NCBI RefSeq assembly: GCF_010726085.1
Contig: NZ_AP022560.1
Location: forward strand, 4,898,001 to 4,962,000
Length of the DNA: 64,000 nucleotides
Source: Mycolicibacterium moriokaense
GTDB lineage: Bacteria > Actinomycetota > Actinomycetes > Mycobacteriales > Mycobacteriaceae
Direction: 5' to 3'
The position numbers and the translations under genes were made by a program. Below the pieces are notes generated by a model. The model saw only the letters and a program-made list of their open reading frames with translations. It made no database searches and was not told the origin of the DNA. Positions 26,044-33,626 of this stretch are shown here, piece after piece (within the stretch, counting starts at the first letter, position 1; the number at the start of each line of letters is the position of its first letter).

Positions 26044-27201
26044 TCACGAGCAGTACCGGTCGAGATAGTCGATGGCACTGTGGAAGGCCTCACGCTGATT
26101 GCTTGCAATGACGATCCAGCCAACCTTGTCCTTGTTCGTCCGGGGCCGGCCCGGCGACAGTTTCGCGGGGTCGACGTGGAGCCTGACGATGTCGACGCCG
26201 CGCATAGCTTTCCGAAGCACCTCTGGCTCGGTGGGTTCATAGAACTGATGCGATGCTGCGTACATGTAACGCGCACGTTCCTCGGAGTCGGTGAAAGTGG
26301 TTGCGTCGCTATGCCAGCGGAGTGTTTCCCTGACTTGACTGATTCCGGTCGTGAGTTCGACCAGCAGCCCGATGTAGTCGCCACCGACGCGATTGTTGAT
26401 CTCGATCAGTCGAAGTTTGTCGTCCGCGATCTTCAACTCGATATGGCACGGCCCGTGCTGATGTCGTATCCGCGTGAGCAATCGTTCGCAGTAGCCGCTG
26501 ATCTGGTGGAACTGTTCGGCCCCGACGACGTCGGGGGAAATGATGTGTTGTTCCTCGGCCAGGGTGTTCCTGTGCAGTTTCTTGTTGGTCACAGCGAGAA
26601 TCCGATGTTGGCCGTCGATGGTCAGCGTCTCGACACTGACCTCACGTCCCGTTAGATACTCTTCGGCCAGCGTGACGAAGTCTTTTCCACCCAACTGCGG
26701 TAGGGCAGTTGTCAATTCGCGCTCATCACGAATGAGGAACACGGCGTCACTGCCAGACCCCGTTGGATCCTTGAGAACTATTCCCCGACGGTGCTGGTCG
26801 AAGAAGACCTCGACCTCAGCCTGAGTACGGCATATCGCACTCTCGACGGCGAACTCTGAATCGGCGAGAAATTCCCGCATCAATCGTTTGTCGATGCACA
26901 GCTCGCATGCGGCCAGGCTGATTCCAGGGATCGCGAAGCGGTGACCGGCGAGCGCTGCGGGGAGCAAACCGGACTCGGTGAATGAAAAGATGTAGTCCAC
27001 TCGCTTCGACTGTGTGACTCGTTCTAGCGCAGCGGCGACGGTATCCGGCTCGAAGTCAGGAATGGGGTGGATGTCATCGGTGAGCGTGCGCAGGTTCTCG
27101 CCGATCAAAGCCGAACGCTGTAGGACGCTGAAGTCGAAACCCAATCCCGCGCAGTGCGTGAACGTCTCATCATGGCCGCCCACGAGAACGATGTTCTTCA
27201 T
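26044..27201 (-). CDS. ATP-grasp ligase 2 (amino-acid-ligase type)
   Basis: A 385-residue ATP-grasp enzyme: KNIVLVGGHDE start, IVLKDPTGSGSDAVF (ATP-binding Lys), AEEYLTGREVSVET, VTNKKLHR, and CHIELKI...LRLIEINNRVGGDYI (metal-binding acid residues and Asn). Domain order and length fit carboxylate-amine ligases that join free amino acids. Different in sequence from ligase 1, so two amide-forming steps are likely. The ATG at 27201 overlaps the stop of an upstream short ORF (ATGA), with GGTGAG 6 nt before. First large gene of the long minus-strand operon; the next gene starts 51 nt downstream. Confidence 0.88.
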   Translation of the reverse strand: MKNIVLVGGHDETFTHCAGLGFDFSVLQRSALIGENLRTLTDDIHPIPDFEPDTVAAALERVTQSKRVDYIFSFTESGLLPAALAGHRFAIPGISLAACELCIDKRLMREFLADSEFAVESAICRTQAEVEVFFDQHRRGIVLKDPTGSGSDAVFLIRDERELTTALPQLGGKDFVTLAEEYLTGREVSVETLTIDGQHRILAVTNKKLHRNTLAEEQHIISPDVVGAEQFHQISGYCERLLTRIRHQHGPCHIELKIADDKLRLIEINNRVGGDYIGLLVELTTGISQVRETLRWHSDATTFTDSEERARYMYAASHQFYEPTEPEVLRKAMRGVDIVRLHVDPAKLSPGRPRTNKDKVGWIVIASNQREAFHSAIDYLDRYCS

Positions 27202-27344
27202 CGGGGACTCACCGCCGGTTTGGGACGCTGACTCATAAGCGTTGGCTTGTCGTCGGCCGGCGTGAAAACTCGAACCGATGCCCGCGCGGTTTCCACGCAG
27301 AGTTCACCGCTTGAAGGCAGCGGGCCGGACATCCGAGTAGTCAT
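27198..27344 (-). CDS. Short ORF (48 aa) coupled to ATP-grasp gene 2
   Basis: A 48-residue ORF that starts exactly 28 nt after leader element C and whose TGA overlaps the ligase 2 ATG. It begins M-T-T-R-M-S-G-P and continues to G13-E14-L15-C16, matching the short ORF at 17320-17400; a V-F pair also recurs (residues 26-27). The second half is basic and proline-rich, ending S-P-R. No Shine-Dalgarno sequence is visible. Same alternatives as for its partner: leader peptide, peptide substrate, or coincidence. Confidence 0.5.
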   Translation of the reverse strand: MTTRMSGPLPSSGELCVETARASVRVFTPADDKPTLMSQRPKPAVSPR

Positions 27345-27372
27345 GAAACGATGGTGGGCGTCAAGAAGGGGG

Positions 27373-27437
27373 TTCCGTAATCGCAGGGAAGCCAGATTTC
27401 CCTGTTGGAAGGGAAGACTTTCCTAGCTGCGGGGTAA
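27373..27437 (-). promoter_or_regulatory. Conserved leader element, copy C (upstream of long cluster operon)
   Basis: A 65-nt copy: TTACC, CCGCA, GCTAGGAAA, hairpin TTCCCT-TCCAAC-AGGGAA, TCTGGCTTC, CCTGC, GATTACGGAA. Here the variable 5-mers let CGCAG pair with CTGCG, an outer helix around the hairpin (copy B can form the shorter CGG/CCG). A 28-nt spacer leads to the short-ORF ATG at 27344. Confidence 0.65.
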
Positions 27438-27580
27438 GGCACCCGGGGTCTGGTTGGTGACAGGCCAGCCGGCGTTAGTGGCAGCGGCTCACCTTGGTGA
27501 CCGGTTGTGAATGCATACGACCTGGCCCTTGATGATGGCGCGTTGACCAGACAGCTCTGCGACGCCGTAGTGGCCAAATG

Positions 27581-27608
27581 AGAAGGGCCGCATCTCTGCG
27601 GCCCTTCT
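27581..27608 (-). terminator. Terminator of ssrA
   Basis: Perfect 12-bp stem (AGAAGGGCCGCA / TGCGGCCCTTCT) with a 4-nt loop directly after the tmRNA CCA end, followed on the minus strand by CATTTGG. Confidence 0.85.
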
Positions 27609-27609
27609 G

Positions 27610-27978
27610 TGGTGGAGCTGCCGGGAATCGAACCCGGGTCCTACGGCATTCCCTCAAGGCTTCTCCGTGCGCAGTTCGCTATGCCTCTACTCGGATCTCC
27701 TGATCACGCGAACAAGTCAGGATGACGATCCCAGTCGCTGTTTGGTGTCCCGATGAGTCCCGCGACCGAACTCATCGGTTGATCCCTCTAGATGACGCCA
27801 GGATCCGGGTCGAGGGCTCTCCCGGTCTGACGGACTCACAGTCGCTTAGGCAGCGAGTGCGAAGTCGCGCTGATTGGAATCGGCGCTTAATTGGTTGCAA
27901 CGACGCTTACGGTGGTCTCTTGCCTGCACCGGCACGCTTCCCTTGATTCGATGCGCGAAGTCGAAACCGTTCAGCCCC
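27610..27978 (-). ncRNA. ssrA: tmRNA (ssrA), trans-translation RNA
   Basis: A 369-nt RNA that frees stalled ribosomes and tags the unfinished protein. The 5' end GGGGCTG pairs with CAGCTCC at the 3' end (one wobble), CCA is encoded, and the T-arm GGGTTCGATTCCC is canonical. The tag frame reads ADSNQRDFALAA then TAA, one or two residues from the mycobacterial tag I remember. The smpB gene that often accompanies ssrA is not next to it here. Its 3' end faces the biosynthetic cluster. Confidence 0.97.
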
Positions 27979-28170
27979 TCGCATCCCCGCCGACCTTCGG
28001 CAGGACAGTTCATTCTACGCGAGCAGCAACAGTGCAGGCCACGGGTTTGTTCCCGCGTCGCGCGGTTTCCGCAGTTCAGATCCATGACCGCCGGGATCCG
28101 GGGCGAAATATTCGGCCCGCGGACCTCGTTTGTCGCTACGGGGAATCCCCCCGAGAGCGGAGGACCATAT

Positions 28171-28686
28171 ATGGAAGCCTGGGACGCCATCAGAGCCCGA
28201 CGCAACGTCCGGAGCTACCTGGCCGACCCCGTCCCCGACGATGATCTGGACCGCATCGCGGAGGCGGGGTGGCGCGCCCCGTCGGCGTCGAACCGCCAGC
28301 ACTGGGACTTCATCATCGTCACCGATCGCGAACATCTCGAGCAGCTTTCGACGGTCTGGCAGGGCGCACGTCACATCGCGGCCGCACCCGCCGCGATCGC
28401 GCTGGTCATCCCGGAGCCGTCCGACGAGCGAACGAAGCTGATCGATCAGTACGACCTGGGCCAGGCGACGTTTGCCATGATGATCGCGGCAACCGACCTC
28501 GGCATAGGCACCGGCCATTCGTCGGTGGGCGACCAGGAGAAGGCCCGCGCGATCCTCGGCGTCCCCGACGATCACATCGTCGCGTACCTGCTGGGCGTCG
28601 GGTATCCGGCCGACCGGCCGCTCAAGCCGATCGTCAAACCCAACCGCCGCCCGTTCGCGGAGGTCGTGCACCGCGGACGGTGGTGA
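28171..28686 (+). CDS. Nitroreductase family protein
   Basis: A 171-residue flavin-dependent nitroreductase-fold protein: AIRARRNVRSYLADPVP at the N-terminus (FMN-binding Arg/Ser), APSASNRQHWDFI, and GVPDDHIVAYLLGVGYP near the C-terminus. Reduces nitro, quinone or related groups with NAD(P)H, or performs other FMN chemistry. The ATG at 28171 has GGAGG 7 nt upstream; earlier in-frame starts lie in tmRNA promoter sequence. The frame read on the opposite strand is shadow. Confidence 0.9.
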   Translation: MEAWDAIRARRNVRSYLADPVPDDDLDRIAEAGWRAPSASNRQHWDFIIVTDREHLEQLSTVWQGARHIAAAPAAIALVIPEPSDERTKLIDQYDLGQATFAMMIAATDLGIGTGHSSVGDQEKARAILGVPDDHIVAYLLGVGYPADRPLKPIVKPNRRPFAEVVHRGRW

Positions 28687-28701
28687 GCCGCCCGTCGGTG
28701 G

Positions 28702-29325
28702 TCAGTGATTCGGGACGCCGGTGTACTCGGGGTTCGGCGGGACGGACAGGGCGATGCCGATCCGATTGGTCGCGCCGATGAACGCCGCGATCGAGATGCC
28801 CTCCAGGATGAGGTGATCGTCGAGCCCCAGCTGCCGCAGCCGGTCGAAGTCGGAGTCGCGGATGGACTGCGGGTCGTTGTTCACCGCCACCGCAAGGTCG
28901 GCGAGCGCCCGCTCGCGCTCGGTGAGCTCCGCGACCTGGTGGTGGTCGATCGCGACGCGCTGGCCGAAAGACCAGTCGCCAGCGACCTTCCCGAGCTTGT
29001 TGGCATGGTTGGTATGGCAGTAGGCGCACCGATTCTCTCCGGAGACGACGGTGGCGATGACCTCGCGCTCGCGCGCCGTCAAGCCGCCGCGACCGTCGGT
29101 CCCGAGCAGCGGCAGCAGGTAGGCGTTGAGCCTGCCGAGGTCGTCCTCGTTCAGTGACAGCGCGCGAAACCAGTTGGACGTCAGGCCTTCCTCGCGCAGC
29201 TGCTTGGTGAAGAAGCCGCGCACCCCGGGGTTCTTCAGCTCGTCGACCTCGGGCACCTCGAGCCTCGAGATCCGGGTGGGCGTCAGGCCGTTGGCAGCGA
29301 CGGGGGCGTCCGCAGTAGTCGTCAT
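28702..29325 (-). CDS. AhpD-like / carboxymuconolactone decarboxylase family peroxidase-related protein
   Basis: A 207-residue all-helical protein with the redox motif CAYCHTNHANKLG (Cys-x2-Cys plus His), as in alkylhydroperoxidase AhpD-type enzymes; length fits the peroxidase-related subgroup. Probably a thiol-based antioxidant or a related hydrolase. The start at 29325 is chosen by domain position; MLPS at 29340 is possible. Convergent with the nitroreductase gene (15-nt gap). Confidence 0.87.
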   Translation of the reverse strand: MTTTADAPVAANGLTPTRISRLEVPEVDELKNPGVRGFFTKQLREEGLTSNWFRALSLNEDDLGRLNAYLLPLLGTDGRGGLTAREREVIATVVSGENRCAYCHTNHANKLGKVAGDWSFGQRVAIDHHQVAELTERERALADLAVAVNNDPQSIRDSDFDRLRQLGLDDHLILEGISIAAFIGATNRIGIALSVPPNPEYTGVPNH

Positions 29326-29410
29326 GGAAGGCAGCATGCGTCCGACGACCGTCACGGCCAACAGTTCGGCCACAGAAGAATTCAAACCTTGCGCACAGCG
29401 CGGTCGTTTC

Positions 29411-30262
29411 TCAGATCACATAGTTGAGGTGCTCGACGATCCGCCTGCCGACGGCCTGGTCGCCGCCGTAGGTGATCTCGTCGGCGTGCTGCTCCAGCGA
29501 GGTGCGTCCGCCGGCCAGCCGTGCGAACAGGAGCCCGTCAAGTTGGATCGTCGACGTGGGGTCCTCGTCGCCGAAGTCGTCGACGACCTTGGCGCGCCCC
29601 TCGACCGCCACGTTGATCGTCCGTCCCAGCGGCCCCGTCAGCTCGAACGAGACGCGCGACCCGTCCGGAGCGCCGCCCAGCTTGCCGACAACGAAACCCA
29701 TGCTCGCCGCCATCTCGTCCAGCGCGAAATCGGAGGCGGGCCCGACGAGCTCGCCCGCGCTGGCAGGGGCGCCGACGGCGTCGCGGATGTCATGTTCGTG
29801 CATCCAGCAGTCGAAGGTGCGCACGCGCATGAACCGTCCGTAGCTGTCCGGTCCGGCCGGTGTGAACGTCACGTCGTTCCATTGGGCATTGGAGAGATCG
29901 GACAATGCTTGTCGCCGTTCCGCGGTCGTGGCGCGGAACATGTCGAGCAGCTCGGCGGCGCTGAGGGTCCGGAGCTTGCGCACCCAGCGCTCGTTCATGA
30001 CGCCGATGTCGTTGCGAACATGTTCGAGCGTCGACACGTCGATGTCGGCCTCCGGGGTGTCGACGCCCTGGAGCATGGATTCGGTGCCGATGAGGTGGGA
30101 CACCACGTCATGCACGTTCCAGCCGGGCAGCGGCGTGGGCGTCTGCCAGTCGGTGTCGCTGAGGTCGCCGACGAGCTCGTCGATGTCCCTCCATACGGCG
30201 AAAAGCCCGGAGAGCACGGCCGGCTTGTCGAGCACAGTGACGGGGCGCGAGGGGCTGCTCAC
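29411..30262 (-). CDS. Mycothiol-dependent maleylpyruvate isomerase-like (DinB fold) protein
   Basis: A 283-residue protein with an N-terminal DinB-like four-helix bundle whose metal ligands are visible as LPGWNVHDVVSHLIG and TFDCWMHEHDIRDAVG, followed by a C-terminal SCP-like domain. The family, common in actinobacteria, uses mycothiol to isomerise or transfer. Substrate unknown. GTG 30262 is taken as start, without a strong ribosome-binding site. Confidence 0.83.
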   Translation of the reverse strand: MSSPSRPVTVLDKPAVLSGLFAVWRDIDELVGDLSDTDWQTPTPLPGWNVHDVVSHLIGTESMLQGVDTPEADIDVSTLEHVRNDIGVMNERWVRKLRTLSAAELLDMFRATTAERRQALSDLSNAQWNDVTFTPAGPDSYGRFMRVRTFDCWMHEHDIRDAVGAPASAGELVGPASDFALDEMAASMGFVVGKLGGAPDGSRVSFELTGPLGRTINVAVEGRAKVVDDFGDEDPTSTIQLDGLLFARLAGGRTSLEQHADEITYGGDQAVGRRIVEHLNYVI

Positions 30263-30328
30263 CCAGCCGACGCTAGCCCTCGTGGGCCGCAAGTGTGCGC
30301 GAAATCGTGGGTCTTGTCGGTGCCGCTC

Positions 30329-30616
30329 CTAGAGCCCGATGTAGAGGCCGATGACGATGCCGGCGGTCAACACCGTCCACCCGTGGACGATCACTTTCAG
30401 CCAGGTCGGCGCATGCCGGATGTCCATGAAGTACTGCGTCACCAGGTAAACCTTGACGAACGCGATGACCAATATGACGGCCATCGCCAGCCTGCTGAAA
30501 CCGAGGAGATGGTCGATGCCGAGCAGGTAGGAACCCAGGGTCAGCGCCGCCAGCACCACCCCGACGACCACGGCCGTCGTTTTCGTTGTTCCCGAACGTG
30601 TTTGGATCAGCGCCAT
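30329..30616 (-). CDS. Cytochrome c oxidase subunit IV family protein
   Basis: A 95-residue protein with three transmembrane helices; KVYLVTQYFMDIRHAP between helices 2 and 3 is typical of prokaryotic oxidase subunit IV. It starts 1 nt after the subunit III-like gene's stop and completes a three-gene operon. No subunit I or II is in the window, so it may serve an oxidase encoded elsewhere or a NO-reductase-like complex. Confidence 0.85.
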   Translation of the reverse strand: MALIQTRSGTTKTTAVVVGVVLAALTLGSYLLGIDHLLGFSRLAMAVILVIAFVKVYLVTQYFMDIRHAPTWLKVIVHGWTVLTAGIVIGLYIGL

Positions 30617-30617
30617 C

Positions 30618-31226
30618 TCAGTTCACCAGGTAGAAGAGCGGAAAAAGGACCAGCCACAACAAGTCGACCATGTGCCAGTAACACGTCGCCGACACGAACA
30701 ACTCACGATCCCGCGGCCCGGTCAGTCCCGAGGCCGTGCGTGGGCGGATCAGCCCCAGAACCAGGGTTCCGACGAGCACGTGGACCAGATGCGCACCCGT
30801 CACTGCGAAGAACAACATCCAGAAGGTGTTGGTATGGATCCACATCCCGTGGTCCATGGCCATGCCGTACTCCGCCGCCTTGATGATGAGGAACAACAGC
30901 CCGCAGGCCATCGCGGCGATCAGGCGCTGCGATGCTTCCCGGTACCGATCTTGTTGCGATGCGTCGATCGCCAGGACAACCAGTACCGAACCAATGATCA
31001 ATACGACTGTGTTGACCAAACCCAATGGCTGATTTAGTAGCGACTGACCTTCGGCGAACATCGCGGGTTCATGCGCTCGGTTCCACACAATCACACCGAA
31101 AAGCGCTGTGAAGATGGCCATTTCGGTGAGGATGAAGACCCACACTCCGGCCTCGCCGGGGACGACGGCGGGTCGACGGGTCGGCGGCGCAGTGGTCGGG
31201 GTGCTCGCCACCGATTGACTCGTCAT
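30618..31226 (-). CDS. Cytochrome c oxidase subunit III-like protein
   Basis: A 202-residue protein with five transmembrane helices. GEAGVWVFILTEMAIFTALF and the C-terminal TCYWHMVDLLWLVLFPLFYLV match haem-copper oxidase subunit III (short, NorE-like form), including the conserved Glu and Tyr-His pair. It overlaps the upstream gene by ATGA. Works with the subunit IV gene downstream in the membrane. Confidence 0.9.
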   Translation of the reverse strand: MTSQSVASTPTTAPPTRRPAVVPGEAGVWVFILTEMAIFTALFGVIVWNRAHEPAMFAEGQSLLNQPLGLVNTVVLIIGSVLVVLAIDASQQDRYREASQRLIAAMACGLLFLIIKAAEYGMAMDHGMWIHTNTFWMLFFAVTGAHLVHVLVGTLVLGLIRPRTASGLTGPRDRELFVSATCYWHMVDLLWLVLFPLFYLVN

Positions 31227-32011
31227 CGTGCGGTCACCTTTCGGGCGGGTGCGGGTGCCGCGTCCGCCGCTTGGTCGTTCGGGAGGACGCCGTTCTCCCC
31301 TCGCTCGAGCGCGAGGCTACGTCGATGCCCGAGAATCAACTGAATAAGCAGCATGATGTACCAGGCAAAGAAGATCGCGCCGGCGATCCAGAAGCTGATG
31401 AACCCGGTCCACGAGAAGGGCCCGCTGGTGAAGAACGGAATCAGCGACCCGGTGAGCGACCCGAACGCCATACACAGGCTGTACCAGCCGACCCACCGGG
31501 GAAAGATCGGAGTCGATGCTTTGTCGCTGAGGATCCCCCACGCGGTGGATGCCGCCTGGACCGCGCCGGGTTGCCACAACCCGATCAGGGCCAGCCACGT
31601 CACGTGGTTCAGCAATTGATACGTACTGTCCGGCATGTCCGGACGGAGCAGTCCTACCAACATCATCGAGCCGCAGATCATCATCAACGTTGCGGCGATG
31701 ACGGCTGAGCCGAATTCGGTGACCGCAGCGACAAGTCCCACCCCGTGCACTCGACGCAACCGGTCAGCGATGGCCACGCCGAACGGCATGAAGCACGTGC
31801 CTCCGACGATCACCAAGATGACGCCGAGCCTCTTGAGATCCACGTTCTCGTGGAAGTAGGCCGCCGTCACATCGGCCGCATTCGGTCCGGGCGGGGGCAA
31901 GAATCCCGCAAGCAGGAATCCAAGGCCGATGAACGTCAAGATGCCAAGACCGGAGAGAATGCCGAACAGTCGGACGGCCGGAGGAACGTCCGAGGACGCC
32001 GTCTCAGTCAT
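31223..32011 (-). CDS. Multi-pass membrane protein of unknown function, first gene of the oxidase-subunit operon
   Basis: A 262-residue protein with about seven hydrophobic helices (for example LFGILSGLGILTFIGLGFLL and FFAWYIMLLIQLIL) and a short cytoplasmic tail. No catalytic motif seen. Coupled by ATGA overlap to the subunit III gene, so it may help assemble or regulate the oxidase complex. GGAGG lies 9 nt before the ATG. Confidence 0.78.
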   Translation of the reverse strand: MTETASSDVPPAVRLFGILSGLGILTFIGLGFLLAGFLPPPGPNAADVTAAYFHENVDLKRLGVILVIVGGTCFMPFGVAIADRLRRVHGVGLVAAVTEFGSAVIAATLMMICGSMMLVGLLRPDMPDSTYQLLNHVTWLALIGLWQPGAVQAASTAWGILSDKASTPIFPRWVGWYSLCMAFGSLTGSLIPFFTSGPFSWTGFISFWIAGAIFFAWYIMLLIQLILGHRRSLALERGENGVLPNDQAADAAPAPARKVTAR

Positions 32012-32528
32012 GCCGCGGTACCTCCGGTCAGCGGGTTCGCAGGCATCAGCAGGGCCCTCGCGTGCTCACAAGTCATGAGTGGACTCCTCGTTGATCCGTG
32101 CCTCACCAGGGCGTAAGGCTGCGGATGACGACCCGTGGGTGATCTCCGCGCCGAACGCGACTTCAGCATGCCACACACTCACAGCTACCGACAGTGATTG
32201 CGTAGTGAACAGCAGCATTTCCTACGCATTGTGCCACGATACCGGAAGATAGTCGGCAATATCGGGCAGGATTCAGCGACACGACCGAAGAATCGGGAGA
32301 CTCTCAATCAGGTACATATAACGGAGATCACTTTCGATGATCCGCCGCATTAGCCCTCGAATGCGAATAATATTGGTTGTTTAGCTGCGCAAATTCGAAC
32401 GCCAGGCCCCCGGGAGATACCGAGACATTGCCGAGTCCAAGCCTCGATCAGTCACCTTTTGTTACAGACAACAGCTCCGACAACTCCAGCGATCCGGCCA
32501 CCGGATGCGTTGAGATGGCAGCGATTTG
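32012..32528. other. Divergent intergenic region, oxidase operon / AsnC regulator 1
   Basis: 517 nt without a credible gene on either strand. A/T-rich patches at 32310-32390 suggest promoters. One motif candidate is listed separately at 32360. Confidence 0.6.
32360..32377 (-). promoter_or_regulatory. Weak match to the TGCGTA-type motif, upstream of AsnC regulator 1
   Basis: Minus strand reads CCAATATTATTCGCATTC; CAATATTAT followed by CG is shared with the copy at 11971-11990, the rest is degenerate. Low-confidence member of the motif family. Confidence 0.25.
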
Positions 32529-33599
32529 ATGGGAGACGAGTCTGCTGACGCCAAGGACATGCGTCTGTCCCCGCCGGCCACGCAAGGGGCCTCGGCGGGT
32601 GTAGCCCTCCTACCCGGGAGCGATATCTCCGCGCTGCCCCGCGCGAACCTCGACGACCTCGATCGCGTCCTGATCGAATCGCTGCTGAACGACGGCAAGA
32701 TGACGAACCGCGAGTTGGCCGCGCATGCCGGAATCAGCGAATCCGCGGTCAGCATCAGACTCCGCAAATTGACGGCGAGCGGCGCACTCATTTTCACGGC
32801 TGTGATCGATTGGGAAGCAGCCGGTTTCGAATGGTTCGTGATGGTCCGGCTGAAGACACACTCTCGGTCACCACGCGAAGTCGCCGACGAAGTGGCGGTG
32901 TTGGACCAGTGCGAGGCCGTCGCCGTGACCATCGGCACCCACGACGTCGTCGCGTTCTTCCTCGTCGAGGACCGCGCCGAGCTGCGTCAACTCACCAACT
33001 ACGCCCTACCCGCGATCAAGGGCATTTCCGCGATGCGCGTCGATCTCGCCACCGACACATCGGTTACACCCAACGGCCGCAAGCTTTTCCTGGCACGCGG
33101 GGCGCCGCCCATCCGGCTACCCGCGCCGAAGGTCGAGCTGGACGATCTCGACGTGGCGATCCTGCAAGCACTGATCATCGACGGACGGCAGTCCAGTCGG
33201 AAGACAGCGCGAGCACTCAACGTCTCAGAAGGAACGATCCGTGCGCGAATGTCGCGGCTCACCCAAGCCGGTCTGGTGCGGGTCGTCGCCATGGTCGAAC
33301 CGGTCGCGATGGGCCTGGCCGGTGTCATCGCGTTCGTGTCCATCAGGGCGGATCGCGCCAAGATCAACGAAATCCACGAACAGCTCGGCAAGGTACCGGA
33401 TTTGGTGTTCATCGCGGTGTGTGTCGGCAGCTCCGATCTCAGCGTCGCAGTCACCGCAGCGGATCCTCAGCAACTGACCGAGCTCGTATCGTCGCGCATT
33501 CAAACGATCGACGGCGTGCAGGCCACCGACACCTTGTTCATGGTCGACGTCGTGCGATTCAGCCCGTATCTCAAGCGCCTCGATCCCACCGACGCATAG
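32529..33599 (+). CDS. Tandem-domain Lrp/AsnC family regulator 1
   Basis: A 356-residue protein made of two fused Lrp/AsnC units. Unit 1 HTH: MTNRELAAHAGISESAVSIRL; unit 2 HTH: QSSRKTARALNVSEGTIRARM; each is followed by an effector/oligomerisation (RAM) domain. Ordinary Lrp proteins are about 150 residues, so a doubled form is notable. It shares the phrases VIDWE-AGFEW and VTPNGRKLF with regulator 2 at 45027. Positioned downstream of the mce operon tail and convergent with it. The ATG at 32529 is taken as start; no clear ribosome-binding site. Confidence 0.88.
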   Translation: MGDESADAKDMRLSPPATQGASAGVALLPGSDISALPRANLDDLDRVLIESLLNDGKMTNRELAAHAGISESAVSIRLRKLTASGALIFTAVIDWEAAGFEWFVMVRLKTHSRSPREVADEVAVLDQCEAVAVTIGTHDVVAFFLVEDRAELRQLTNYALPAIKGISAMRVDLATDTSVTPNGRKLFLARGAPPIRLPAPKVELDDLDVAILQALIIDGRQSSRKTARALNVSEGTIRARMSRLTQAGLVRVVAMVEPVAMGLAGVIAFVSIRADRAKINEIHEQLGKVPDLVFIAVCVGSSDLSVAVTAADPQQLTELVSSRIQTIDGVQATDTLFMVDVVRFSPYLKRLDPTDA

Positions 33600-33626
33600 C
33601 GCGCGACTGACCAGCGTGCAGGCATG

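Noticed and set aside
17320..27201. Graspetide (microviridin-like) ribosomal peptide cluster: two ATP-grasp enzymes, GNAT-like protein and ABC transporter
   Set aside because: The ATP-grasp enzymes look like free amino acid ligases rather than the RimK-like graspetide ligases, and the short ORFs lack Thr/Ser-x-Asp/Glu core repeats. Not excluded for other peptide-ligase chemistry.
17227..27437. Reading the conserved element as a peptide: copies B and C both translate to a similar R-K-x-F-P...L-P-x-D-Y-G stretch
   Set aside because: Copy A has a one-base insertion that breaks this frame although nucleotide conservation continues on both sides, the hairpin arms co-vary, and no start codon or ribosome-binding site serves such frames.
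27610..27978. Attachment-site duplicate of the ssrA 3' end marking an island border
   Set aside because: No second copy of the T-arm/acceptor sequence was seen around 13-14 kb or elsewhere in the window, and there is no integrase gene.
27874..28170. Longer start for the nitroreductase gene reaching into the tmRNA region
   Set aside because: The extension has no family similarity and overlaps ssrA; ATG 28171 has a good ribosome-binding site and gives the normal N-terminus.
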